64,000 nt of DNA from DATATB01 sp036268995 (lineage in GTDB: Bacteria > Planctomycetota > Planctomycetia > Pirellulales > PNKZ01). A program made the translations under genes and the position numbers. Numbering within the stretch: the stretch's first letter is position 1; every line of letters starts with the position of its first letter. The stretch covers positions 15,337 through 79,336 of the forward strand of contig DATATB010000100.1 of the NCBI GenBank assembly GCA_036268995.1, written 5' to 3'. The notes under the pieces were generated by a model, which made no database searches, was not told where the DNA came from, and saw only the letters and a program-made list of their open reading frames with translations. This document shows positions 33,492 through 42,280 of the stretch, in pieces.

Positions 33492-35714
33492 TTACTTCCC
33501 AGCCGCTGCCGCGATGGTCACGGTGATGGGATTGCTGGTGACCACGGCGCGAATGTTGTTGCCGCGGCGCTTGGGGTCGGTTTCGGTGGCGTAATTGCGC
33601 GGCACCTGGCCGGAGCCTTGCACGGTGAACGTAAACGTGCCGGGCTTGGCGGTGGGGGCAAGCAGCAGCTCGACGCGGCCGCTGGTCCCGCCTTTGGCGA
33701 TTTGCTTCAGCGGCATCGTGGCCCCACTCGGCAAATCGAAGCCGGAGAGCTGCACCGCTTCGTTCCAATCCGCCGCGCGGCTAAGCGTCACGTCGATCGC
33801 CAGTCGCCCGCCGGCGGACAGCGTGGCCGCCACAGGCTTGGCCTGCACCACAAACGGTGGCGGCTCGCGCACGGCCAGCACAATCGTGTCGGCCAGTCGG
33901 GCAATGCCCGGCGTGTTCACGGTCTCCCAAATCAAACTGCCGCCGCGCGCCCGGCGCATCAGCTCGCCGCCCTGCTTGCTGCTGGAGTCGGCAGGCAGCT
34001 TCGCGCGGCCGGTGATGCTAATCTCGCGATAGCCCAGCGGTGCGTCCTTGGCTGCGTGAAACACTAGCGGCACGCTGGTCTTGCCCGGCCCGATGACGAC
34101 CGGCTGACAACTTACTCCCGGCGGCAAGCGCTCGGCCGTGACCGTGATCGGTTCGTCAAAACCGTCGTCGCGAAAGGCCAGCACGTCGATCCAATGATCG
34201 CCGCCGCGGCGCACGGTGGTCGCGTCGGGCTGCACCTCGGCCACCGGCACGGCCAGCAGCCGGAAGTCGGGCCGCGGCGGCCGCACGCTCAGCCGGTACG
34301 TAAAGCGCGGCTCGCCCCGCTGCTGAAAATACAAGTCGCGCACCTGCACGAAATACTGGCCATCGGCAGGGGCCGTAAGATCCCAGCGGCCGTCGCGGCT
34401 GGTGGTCGTGAACCGGAGCTGGCCGATGTTGCGGCCGTTGTCGTCGGCCGTGGTCAGCCGTTTGCCGCCGGAGTCGAAGCCGCTAAGAATCGGATCCACC
34501 AAGCCCGACTGCCGCTCGCCAAAAACCTCGATCACCAGCTTCTCGCCCTTGGTGGCACGAAAGGAAAAAAAGTCCTTGTCCCCCTCGGGCGAAAAATTGC
34601 CGGATACATCGCAGGGCACCGCCAGCGGCTGGGCCTGGGCCAGCGTGTCGTTCAGCTCGCGCTCCAGCACGATCGGATCGCGGGTAAAGGCGACGAACAG
34701 CGAGTTGGACGCGCCGTCTTCGGTTTCGAGCCGATACTCCGAGCCGTCGATCGAGGTTTGCGGCGGCCGCACCGCTTCGGCGGCGTGCAAGGCATACGCG
34801 TGTTCGTCGCCGCCCGCTGCGCTGCTGCCTCCGAGTTGAATCGTGCGCTCGACCATCTCCAGCGGATGCCCGGCGATCACGACGCCCGGCACCGGCTTGC
34901 TGCCCGGCAGATTGCGACCGTAGATCACCAGCGGTGTCGGCTCGCCCGGGTGCACGGCAGCCGGCAGAACGGCATCCAGGTGTGGCAGGCTGTCGATCTC
35001 CAGCCGATACACGCTGGTCGGCCCGCCGCCGTAGACGAAATCCCAAATCTTGATCGTGTAATCGCCGTCGGCCGGCGCGGTGAAATCAAGGAACGGGTCC
35101 TTGCCATAAAAATCGCCCGAATAAGCCAGCTCTTTGCCCGCCGCGTCGTAGAGCATCAGCGTAGCGTCCAACTGGCTGTCGATGCGCCAGGCCCAGCAGT
35201 TGATGAAGACCCGCTGGCCCTGGCGGGCGTGGAACGCGAAATGATCGACGTCGATGCCGCCGCTGATCTGGCCTTCGATGGCCTGCGGCAAGGCCACGGG
35301 CTTGGCCTCGCCGGGCGCATTGTTCGGCTCGGTCTCGATCGTCTCGGGCCGGTCGCCGACGACAAACGAGCGGCAGCTCGAGACGCCGGCCTTGCACACG
35401 GCCCGCACGTCGTAGCGGCCGACCGGCACATCGGCGGCCACGACGATGCGAAAGCGATTGTCGGCGATTTTTTCGGCCTTGATGCCGGCATGGCCGAAAT
35501 ACAGGCCGTCGGCGGCGACCAGCTCGCGTCCGCCGATCGCGCACTCGACCGTCGTGCCATGCTGCGCACCGCAGGGAAAGATGCTCTGCAATTGCGGCAC
35601 CGGCAACTGGGCTTGCGCCACGGGCGAAGCCATTGCGAGCAGCGCAACGACGAGCAGCCCAATGACGAGCAGGAGGCGCGAGCCTCCTGGTATGTGCAAA
35701 GTGCCTTGCCGCAT
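33492..35714 (-). CDS. Secreted protein with pre-peptidase C-terminal (PPC) domains
   Basis: 740 residues with a signal peptide (hydrophobic LLLVIGLLVVALLAMASP, cleavage after AQA). Several beta-sandwich segments: an opening of the type found in planctomycete surface proteins (LQSIFPCGAQHGTTVEC), then PPC-like domains at about 130-240 and 375-480 with the motifs EPNNAPGEAKPV, DVDHFAFHARQGQRV, DYTIKIWDF and ELNDTLAQAQPL, DKDFFSFRATKGEKL. C-terminal Ig-like or other beta domains follow. The stop overlaps nothing, but the start ATG (35714) overlaps the stop of the DUF1501 gene by one base. This trio is a standard planctomycete operon; substrate unknown. Confidence 0.9.
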   Translation of the reverse strand: MRQGTLHIPGGSRLLLVIGLLVVALLAMASPVAQAQLPVPQLQSIFPCGAQHGTTVECAIGGRELVAADGLYFGHAGIKAEKIADNRFRIVVAADVPVGRYDVRAVCKAGVSSCRSFVVGDRPETIETEPNNAPGEAKPVALPQAIEGQISGGIDVDHFAFHARQGQRVFINCWAWRIDSQLDATLMLYDAAGKELAYSGDFYGKDPFLDFTAPADGDYTIKIWDFVYGGGPTSVYRLEIDSLPHLDAVLPAAVHPGEPTPLVIYGRNLPGSKPVPGVVIAGHPLEMVERTIQLGGSSAAGGDEHAYALHAAEAVRPPQTSIDGSEYRLETEDGASNSLFVAFTRDPIVLERELNDTLAQAQPLAVPCDVSGNFSPEGDKDFFSFRATKGEKLVIEVFGERQSGLVDPILSGFDSGGKRLTTADDNGRNIGQLRFTTTSRDGRWDLTAPADGQYFVQVRDLYFQQRGEPRFTYRLSVRPPRPDFRLLAVPVAEVQPDATTVRRGGDHWIDVLAFRDDGFDEPITVTAERLPPGVSCQPVVIGPGKTSVPLVFHAAKDAPLGYREISITGRAKLPADSSSKQGGELMRRARGGSLIWETVNTPGIARLADTIVLAVREPPPFVVQAKPVAATLSAGGRLAIDVTLSRAADWNEAVQLSGFDLPSGATMPLKQIAKGGTSGRVELLLAPTAKPGTFTFTVQGSGQVPRNYATETDPKRRGNNIRAVVTSNPITVTIAAAAGK

Positions 35715-37039
35715 CAGCCGACGAGTTCCTTGATCGGTGAGCCGGTGCCGAGAATCTTGATCGGCCGCTCGGCGTCGTTGTAGTACTCCTTCTCCTGGTC
35801 GATGCCCAGCACGTGGTACATCGTGGAAAGGATGTCCTCGGGCACCAGCGGCCGCTCTTTGGGATACTCGGCCTTGGCGTCCGACTGGCCGATGGCCTGG
35901 CCCATTTGCAGTCCGCCGCCGGCCAGCACGACTGACATGGCGCCTGGCCAATGATCGCGGCCGGCGTTGGTGTTGATTCGCGGCGTGCGGCCGAACTCGC
36001 CCCAGACGAGTACCAGCGTGTTCTCCAGCAGGCCGCGCGCGGCCATGTCGGCCATCAGCGTGCCCCAGCCCTGGTCGAACTCGGGCAGCTTTTTGCGCAG
36101 CGACTCGAAGTTGTTGGCGTGCGTGTCCCAGCCGCCGGCATCGACGGTGACAAACGTCACGCCGGCCTCGACCAGGCGGCGGGCCAGCAGCAGGCTCTGG
36201 CCCATTTTGTTGCGGCCGTAACGATCGCGCAGCTCGGCGTCTTCGCGATCCAGTGCAAAGGCCCGCTGGGCGGCGGGGCTCGTGACCATTTCAAACGCCT
36301 TCTGGGTGAAGGCGTCGAGGCCCTCCATCAGTCCGCTCTGATCGCTCTCGCGGCGGAGCGTGTCGATGCTCTTGAGCAACGCCCGGCGGCTATCGAGCCG
36401 CGACAGGCTCAAGCCATTAGGCAGCGTCAGATTGCGGACCGAAAAATTGTTCTGGCTCGGATCCGCTCCGACCGAGAACGGGTTGTAGGCCACGCCCAAG
36501 TAGGCCGCGGCGCTGGAGCGCGGGGCCTGCGGCAGTGCCACGTAGGCCGGCAAGCCGGGCCGGCGCGGGCCGCGCTCTTTGGCCGTCACCGAACCGTAGC
36601 TGGGCATCTCGTTGGACGGGATATCGTTCGTGGGCTTGTAGCCGGTGAGCAGGTAATGGCTGGCCGATTCGTGCCCCGCGTCGGGATGCGTCACCGAGCG
36701 GACGATGGCAAACTTGTCCATCTGTGCGGCCGATTGCGGCAGCAGTTCGCACACGTCAATGCCCGGCACGCTGCTGGCGATCGGCTGGAAGTCGCCGCGA
36801 AATTCGGCCGGGGCTGCCGGCTTGAGATCCCAGGTATCCAAATGGCTCGGTCCGCCCCCTTTCCAAATCAGGATCACGGAGGTGTCCTTGACTGGTTTGC
36901 CGGAGGCGGCCTGGGCCGCGCGCGAGCGGAGCACGTCGGCCATGGTCAGGCCGGTGAGCCCCAGCACGCCGGCCTGCAGGAAGCCGCGTCGCGAGGTGCC
37001 GTCGCATTTGGCGTAGCGGTCGCCCAAGACGGATAACAT
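35714..37039 (-). CDS. DUF1501 (sulfatase-like) protein with a Tat-type signal
   Basis: 441 residues. The N-terminal SRRGFLQAGVLGLTGLTMADVL is a twin-arginine-type signal. The rest matches DUF1501, an alkaline-phosphatase/sulfatase superfamily branch abundant in planctomycetes: DTSVILIWKGGGPSHLDTWD, SVTHPDAGHESASHYLLTG, DAGGWDTHANNFESL, WGEFGRTPRIN, GRDHWPGAMSVVLAGGG. Predicted exported metal-binding hydrolase; reaction unknown. A strong AAGGAG sits seven bases before the ATG. A family C palindrome lies just upstream. The stop overlaps the PPC gene start by one base. Confidence 0.93.
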   Translation of the reverse strand: MLSVLGDRYAKCDGTSRRGFLQAGVLGLTGLTMADVLRSRAAQAASGKPVKDTSVILIWKGGGPSHLDTWDLKPAAPAEFRGDFQPIASSVPGIDVCELLPQSAAQMDKFAIVRSVTHPDAGHESASHYLLTGYKPTNDIPSNEMPSYGSVTAKERGPRRPGLPAYVALPQAPRSSAAAYLGVAYNPFSVGADPSQNNFSVRNLTLPNGLSLSRLDSRRALLKSIDTLRRESDQSGLMEGLDAFTQKAFEMVTSPAAQRAFALDREDAELRDRYGRNKMGQSLLLARRLVEAGVTFVTVDAGGWDTHANNFESLRKKLPEFDQGWGTLMADMAARGLLENTLVLVWGEFGRTPRINTNAGRDHWPGAMSVVLAGGGLQMGQAIGQSDAKAEYPKERPLVPEDILSTMYHVLGIDQEKEYYNDAERPIKILGTGSPIKELVG

Positions 37040-37054
37040 GGCAAACTCCTTAAC

Positions 37055-37092
37055 TCCCCTCTCCCCTCGTGGGAGAGGGCCGGGGTGAGGGG
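37055..37092. repeat. Palindromic repeat, family C
   Basis: TCCCCTCTCCCC..CGTGGGAGAGGGCCGGGGTGAGGGG. It lies between the DUF1549/DUF1553 and DUF1501 genes of one operon. Other copies: inside the MITE-like element at 18063-18099 and two copies at 54697-54740 and 54834-54874. Confidence 0.88.
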
Positions 37093-37095
37093 CTC

Positions 37096-39573
37096 TCAAT
37101 GATTGAAGAGAAATTCCTTGGTATTGACCATGGCCCACACGAGGTCTTCCCAGGCCAGACGGGGATTCGGCTGCGCGGCCACGTAGGCCAGCACGGTGCG
37201 GCGCTCGTCGGCGCGCGGATAGCGCGACAAGGCCGCCAGATACAGCTCGTCGAGGACTTCGTCGCTGGGCTTCTTGTCTTTCATTAATTTCGCGATGCGG
37301 CCGTCGCCAGCCGACACCTTGCTCTGCAACTCGACCGAATTGAGCATGTGCAGCGCCTGCGCCAGGTTGGCTTCGCGCGGCCGTTCGCATTCGCACGCCG
37401 TTTCGCGCTGTGGCCGGCCAAACACGTCGAGAAAATACGACCCGATCGACTCGTCCGGCAGTTGAATCGCCCGCGTGCCCTTGGGTAGGCCGCCAAAGTT
37501 TTCGACCGTGCCGGTCACTTGCGACACCGCGTCGAGAATCACTTCGGCCATCACCCGCCGCGGATACGCCCGGGCGTAGTTCTGCTCGTCGTCAATGTTG
37601 GCGGCCGTGGGATCCGAAGCGAGTTGGTAGGTGGTCGAATTGAGAATCGTGCGCACCAGATGCTTGAGATCGAAGTGGTGCTTGAGCAGATCCTCGGCCA
37701 GGGCCGACATTAGCGGCGGATTGCTCGGCGGATTGGTCACGCGCATGTCGTCCAGCGGCTCGACCAGCCCGCGACCGAGAAAATGCGCCCAGTAGCGATT
37801 GCAAATCGCGGCCGCGAACATCGGGTTGCTCGGCTCGGCCATCCAGTCCACGAGCTTCTGGCGGCGGTCTTCATCGTCGCCGACCACTACCGGCGGGCCA
37901 TCCAGTCCGCGCGGCTGCATCAGTTGCCGCGTCACAGGCTGAAACACTTCGCCGTCGGGCCGGACATAGATCGCCGGCTCGGCCGCCGACTCGCCGCTCT
38001 TGCGACCCAGCCGGGCGAAGAACGCCTGGAACTGGTAATAGTCGTCCTGGCTCCACTTTTCGTACGGATGATGATGGCACTGCGCACAATTGATCCGCGT
38101 GCCCAGGAACAATTGGGCCGTATCGTTGGTCTGATGGACCAGGTTGCGGACCTCGCGATACCAGATCACCGGCGGATGCTGATCCACCGTGCCCTGCGCG
38201 GCCACGATGCCGCGGACAAAGCGGTCGTACGGCATGTTGGACGCAAACGCGTTGCGAATCCAGGCGTGAAACGCGTAGGTCCCGCGCTGCGCTTCGCGGC
38301 CGGTCCGCCGCTTGTTGCGCAACAGCTCGCCCCACTTCGCCGTCCAAAAGTCGGCATATTCGTTGCGCGCCAGCACACGATCGATCCACGCGGCCCGCTT
38401 GTGCGGATTTGTGTCGGCGAGGAACTCGCGCACTTCTTCCGGCGTGGGCAGCGTGCCGATCGTGTCGAGAAACACGCGGCGCAGGAATGTGGCGTCATCG
38501 CACAGGGGGCTCGGCGCCAGTTTGAGCTGCTTCCACTTGGCTTCGACCAACCGGTCGACGTAGTTGCCAGCCGGCAGCTTCGGCCATTGGCCGCCGGCCG
38601 ACGCCAGCGGCACCATGATGCGGCAAACATCGACATGGCCCAGGTATCGGGCCATCACGGCCGTGTCGCCCGTGCCGTCGTCGGTGGTCACCTGGCCTTC
38701 GTCGTCCACGCCGGCCACTTGCGGCGCATTGCTCTTGAACTGGGCTTCGTGCGTCACGTCGCGCGTGTGGCCGTCGGAATACTCGGCCCTGACGATCACG
38801 CGCTGCTGCGCGTGCCGGGCCATGACGGCCGCTTGCGGCCAGACCTTGATGCGCATCAGTTGCGGATCATCCGCCGAGCCGGCGAGTGCGCCTTGCTCGA
38901 TCCAGCGCCGCAGCAACGAGTATTCCGGCGAATCGCGCTTGATGCGCAACCCGCCGCCGTGCGGCACGCTGGCCGACGCCTTTAACAGTAGCAGGCTCTG
39001 CTCCGGCGCGGCCGGAAACACGCGGCGGCCGCGAGCTTCTTTGACCAGGGCGCCGTAATCGAATTGCGGATCGAAGCCCAAGAGCGACAGCTTGAAACCA
39101 TTCTGCCCGGCCTGCTTGCCATGACAACCGCCCGAGTTGCAGCCATAGCGGGAAAAAATCGGCACAATCTGATTGCGAAAGCTGATCGCCCGCGGCTGGG
39201 CAAACCGGTCAACGGTGACCTGCGCCCGCGCCACGCTGCCCAACGCCCGGGCTTCGATCGTGGCCGTGCGATCGGCGTGCGGGGTGACAATGCCATCGGC
39301 CGAGACGCTGGCCACGCCCGGGGCGCTGGAGACATATTTGGCCGCAAGCGTGCAGTCGGTGGTCGGGGTGGCCGGATCCACTTTGCCGGCGGCAGTCATG
39401 GGCATGGCCACGACGGCCAGCCGCTGCCGGGCTTCGCTGCCTTCCAAAACAATGGCCGCCGGCTCGATGTGCAGCAATTGCTCGGCCCCGGCGGGCGAAT
39501 TGGCCGCATGCGACGGACCGGCGGCGAAGGCCCAGACGAGCATCGCGAGCCAGGCAGACCAGCGCATGGGCAT
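37096..39573 (-). CDS. DUF1549/DUF1553 planctomycete cytochrome-type protein
   Basis: 825 residues with a signal peptide (LAMLVWAFAAGPSHA). After an Ig-like region (about 30-130) comes a cytochrome-like segment with CNSGGCHG (CX4CH) near residues 150-157 and GFKLSLLGFDPQFDY. DUF1549 follows at about 345-550 (NYVDRLVEAKWKQL, YADFWTAKWGELLRN, INCAQCHHHPYEKW with another CXXCH). DUF1553 lies at about 600-825 (RYWAHFLGRGLVEPLDDMR). These paired domains are a hallmark of Planctomycetes; the protein is periplasmic. It is followed by DUF1501 and PPC genes in the same direction. Function in polysaccharide-related oxidation is often proposed but not shown. Confidence 0.95.
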   Translation of the reverse strand: MPMRWSAWLAMLVWAFAAGPSHAANSPAGAEQLLHIEPAAIVLEGSEARQRLAVVAMPMTAAGKVDPATPTTDCTLAAKYVSSAPGVASVSADGIVTPHADRTATIEARALGSVARAQVTVDRFAQPRAISFRNQIVPIFSRYGCNSGGCHGKQAGQNGFKLSLLGFDPQFDYGALVKEARGRRVFPAAPEQSLLLLKASASVPHGGGLRIKRDSPEYSLLRRWIEQGALAGSADDPQLMRIKVWPQAAVMARHAQQRVIVRAEYSDGHTRDVTHEAQFKSNAPQVAGVDDEGQVTTDDGTGDTAVMARYLGHVDVCRIMVPLASAGGQWPKLPAGNYVDRLVEAKWKQLKLAPSPLCDDATFLRRVFLDTIGTLPTPEEVREFLADTNPHKRAAWIDRVLARNEYADFWTAKWGELLRNKRRTGREAQRGTYAFHAWIRNAFASNMPYDRFVRGIVAAQGTVDQHPPVIWYREVRNLVHQTNDTAQLFLGTRINCAQCHHHPYEKWSQDDYYQFQAFFARLGRKSGESAAEPAIYVRPDGEVFQPVTRQLMQPRGLDGPPVVVGDDEDRRQKLVDWMAEPSNPMFAAAICNRYWAHFLGRGLVEPLDDMRVTNPPSNPPLMSALAEDLLKHHFDLKHLVRTILNSTTYQLASDPTAANIDDEQNYARAYPRRVMAEVILDAVSQVTGTVENFGGLPKGTRAIQLPDESIGSYFLDVFGRPQRETACECERPREANLAQALHMLNSVELQSKVSAGDGRIAKLMKDKKPSDEVLDELYLAALSRYPRADERRTVLAYVAAQPNPRLAWEDLVWAMVNTKEFLFNH

Positions 39574-39820
39574 GACGTGCTCCGCTGCGACTAAATGGTT
39601 CGTGGAAGGCTTGTTTCGGGCAGGCTACCAGGTCGAGAAGATCGATCCATCGCGACCCGTGCAAGGCTCGCGCCTGTCGATCGTCCTCGCCCGGCCAACG
39701 GCGGGGGGACCGGCACCGCAGCGAGCGAACCTTCGTCCGCTGCGATTCCGTCTTATGTACCTTGTAGTTATATTCGAAAACGTTACGCAATCAAAGTCAG
39801 CATGCATCCACAGGCTGAAT

Positions 39821-40837
39821 ATGAAAATCGCCTCCATTCGGCTGAGCCATCCGATCGCCTTGGCGCCGATGGAAGAGCATACGAACTACCCGTTTCGGCT
39901 GCTGGCCAAGCGGCATGGGGCCAGCCTGGTGTGCAGCGAACGGATCGACGCCGTGGACGTGGCCCGCCGCCAGCGCAGGGCCTTGCGAATGTTGTACACG
40001 GCCAGCCAGGAGGCCCCCCGCGCAGGCCAGATCAGCGGTCGCGAGCCGGCCGAAATGGCCGAAGCCGCCCGGGTGGTCGAGGAGCACGGTTTCGACCTGG
40101 TCGATTTGAACTTCGAATGCCCGATCCGCCGGCTGCTGGGCCGAGGCGAAGGCGGGGCCCTGCTGGCCGATCCGCCGGCCATCGGCCGGATTGTCCAAGC
40201 CGTGGTTCGCGCGACCTCGATTCCGGTCACGCTCAAAATCCGCACCGGGCCCGATGCCGAGCGGCAAACTGCCTGCGAAGTGGCTCGTGAGGCCGAACAA
40301 GCCGGGGCTTCCGCCGTCGAAGTCCATGCCCGCAGCGTGGCCCAGGCCTATGTCGGCGGGCCGGATTGGCGCGTCGTGGCCGACGTGAAGCGGGCCGTGA
40401 CCATTCCCGTGCTCGGCAGCGGTGGCATCCGCGAGCCGGCCGATGCCCGCGAGTATTTGACACTGAGTGGGGCCGATGGAGCATCGATTGGTCGCGGGGC
40501 CCTGGGCAATCCGTGGATCTTTGCCGAAGCCCGAGCGGCGTGGGCCGGAACTCCGCTGCCGCGCAGGCCGACGGCCGACGAACGCGTGCGGGCGCTCGTC
40601 GAATTGGTCGAAGGCGAATTCCGGCTGTATGGCAGTCAGGTGGCACTGCGGCGCTTGGCTCGCGTGAGCTGCTATTTCGCCAAAGCGCTTCCCGATTTTG
40701 CGGCCTTTCGCAGTGAGGTGCAGAAGGTCGGCAGCCTGGCCGAGTTCAAGCTATTGGCAACGCGTCATTTCCGCGGATCGCCAGGGCGGCGCGAAACGGC
40801 CGCCACCAGCCGCCAGAATTCGCGAGGCGGCCGGTGA
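39821..40837 (+). CDS. dus: tRNA-dihydrouridine synthase
   Basis: 338 residues. FMN/NADPH-dependent reduction of uridine in tRNA. Conserved blocks: LSHPIALAPMEEHTNYPFRL, LVDLNFECPIRRLLGRGEGG with the catalytic Cys, VTLKIRTGPD, VEVHARSVAQAYVGGPDW, VLGSGGIREPADA and GADGASIGRGALGNPWIF. The subtype (DusA, B or C) cannot be told. The ATG at 39821 gives the usual start; the open frame runs further upstream but has no conserved sequence. The stop overlaps the GTG start of ftr by four bases. Confidence 0.95.
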   Translation: MKIASIRLSHPIALAPMEEHTNYPFRLLAKRHGASLVCSERIDAVDVARRQRRALRMLYTASQEAPRAGQISGREPAEMAEAARVVEEHGFDLVDLNFECPIRRLLGRGEGGALLADPPAIGRIVQAVVRATSIPVTLKIRTGPDAERQTACEVAREAEQAGASAVEVHARSVAQAYVGGPDWRVVADVKRAVTIPVLGSGGIREPADAREYLTLSGADGASIGRGALGNPWIFAEARAAWAGTPLPRRPTADERVRALVELVEGEFRLYGSQVALRRLARVSCYFAKALPDFAAFRSEVQKVGSLAEFKLLATRHFRGSPGRRETAATSRQNSRGGR

Positions 40838-41730
40838 AGCTCGGCGACACCGAAATCGAGGACACGTTCGCCGAAGCGTTTGGCATGCGCTACGCGCGCC
40901 TGCTGGTGACGGCTCATGACGATCATTGGCTGGCCGCTGCGGGCAGCGAGTTCTGCGGCTATGCCAGCAGTGTGATCGCCTGTGACGCGGAAGCCGGCAT
41001 CGAGCGGCATTTGACTCCCGCCGATTCGCCCGATGCGCGGCCGGGCGTGGCCCTGCTGGTGTTCGGTTTTTCGACCGCTGCACTGGGCAAGGCCGTTCCC
41101 AACCGCGCCGGCCAGTGCTTGATGACCTGCCCGACTACGGCTGTTTACGATGGGCTGCCGGAAGCCGGCGAACGAATCCCATTGGGAAAATTCATCCGCT
41201 TCTTCGGCGATGGTTTTCAAAAGAGCAAGCTGCTCGAAGGCCGGCGGTTTTGGCGCGTGCCGGTAATGGATGGCGAGTTTCTGGTTGAAGAAACGGCCGG
41301 CGTCAACAAGGGGGTCGCGGGTGGCAACCTGATTTTGCAGGCCGCCGATCTGACCAGCGGCCTGGCCGCCGCCCGGCGGGCCGTCGAGTCGCTGGCCGAG
41401 CTGCCGGGCGTGATCACACCTTTTCCCGGCGGCATTGCCCGCAGCGGCAGCAAGGTCGGATCGTGCTATGCCAAACTGGCCGCGTCGACCGCCGACGCTT
41501 ATTGCCCGACGCTCAAAGGCCGCGTCGAGTCGCAATTGCACCCCGACGCGCATTGCGCCTACGAGATCGTGATCGACGGCGTTGACGAGGCAAGTGTCGG
41601 CCGGTCCATGACCACGGCCATGCGTGCAGCCGCAGGAGCTGGGTTATTGCGCATCAGCGCCGGCAATTACGGTGGCAAGCTGGGCAAGTTTCACTTTCAC
41701 TTGCATCAGCTGCTTAAAGCTGGTGCGTGA
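40834..41730 (+). CDS. ftr: Formylmethanofuran:tetrahydromethanopterin formyltransferase
   Basis: 298 residues, normal for Ftr (FhcD). It transfers a formyl group between methanofuran and tetrahydromethanopterin; in planctomycetes and methylotrophs it belongs to the H4MPT-linked C1 pathway for formaldehyde oxidation or detoxification. Typical blocks: FAEAFGMRYARLLVTA, NRAGQCLMTCPTTAVYDG, GKFIRFFGDGFQKS, GGNLILQAADLTSGL and GVITPFPGGIARSGSKVGS. The GTG start lies inside the dus stop (GTGA overlap), so it is coupled to dus. The other H4MPT genes (mch, fhcABC, mtdB) are not in the window. Confidence 0.96.
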   Translation: MKLGDTEIEDTFAEAFGMRYARLLVTAHDDHWLAAAGSEFCGYASSVIACDAEAGIERHLTPADSPDARPGVALLVFGFSTAALGKAVPNRAGQCLMTCPTTAVYDGLPEAGERIPLGKFIRFFGDGFQKSKLLEGRRFWRVPVMDGEFLVEETAGVNKGVAGGNLILQAADLTSGLAAARRAVESLAELPGVITPFPGGIARSGSKVGSCYAKLAASTADAYCPTLKGRVESQLHPDAHCAYEIVIDGVDEASVGRSMTTAMRAAAGAGLLRISAGNYGGKLGKFHFHLHQLLKAGA

Positions 41731-42280
41731 GCACTTGCCGTAGCGCAAGTCGTAAGACTTCCTTGGTCTCTGCCCCCGTCGGAATCCTCACGGATTCCGC
41801 CACGACGCTGCCCAGGCCTGCGCATAAAAAAGGCCTTCAGAACGCTGCGGCAGCTTGGCGGGCTCAATGTAGATTTCCTCGACGGACGGTGTGGGTCAGC
41901 GCCGTCGAGGACTTGGGAACGTTGAGCTAAGAAGCCAATCCGCAAGAAAAACGTTGAAGGCCGTGTGGGTCGATTTTGTTCGGCGCCGAAACGCCGAGCC
42001 CTGGCGTAGCAGCTTTGATGCCGCGGATGGACCTAGTTGGAAAAAGGCGAAAGCCGCCTGCGGTCTCGCTTCCCATCGCCGTAATTTAAGTTCCATCCTG
42101 ATAAGATGCATCGGCGACAGTAAACCTTGAGGGCTGGCATTGCCACGAAATGGTTGCTCGGCGCCGACGAATGGTGTCCAATGCGGGCGGCCGTTCCAGT
42201 CAGTGTCGAAATCTCGGCGCCGGACAAGCGCCGGCGCGACCCGCTGTCACCTCCTCAAAATCCGGCGATGGGTGCAGAAG
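41731..42280. other. Intergenic region upstream of the sigma-54 activator
   Basis: 550 bases with no gene that I can support. It contains a small dyad GGAATCCTCACGGATTCC at about 41780-41797. Short plus and minus open frames here lack conserved features. No ribosomal or tRNA gene was seen. Confidence 0.5.

Noticed and set aside
39173..39820. N-terminal extension of the Dus protein
   Set aside because: The upstream part is antisense to the DUF1549/1553 gene and shows no family match; ATG 39821 begins the conserved domain.
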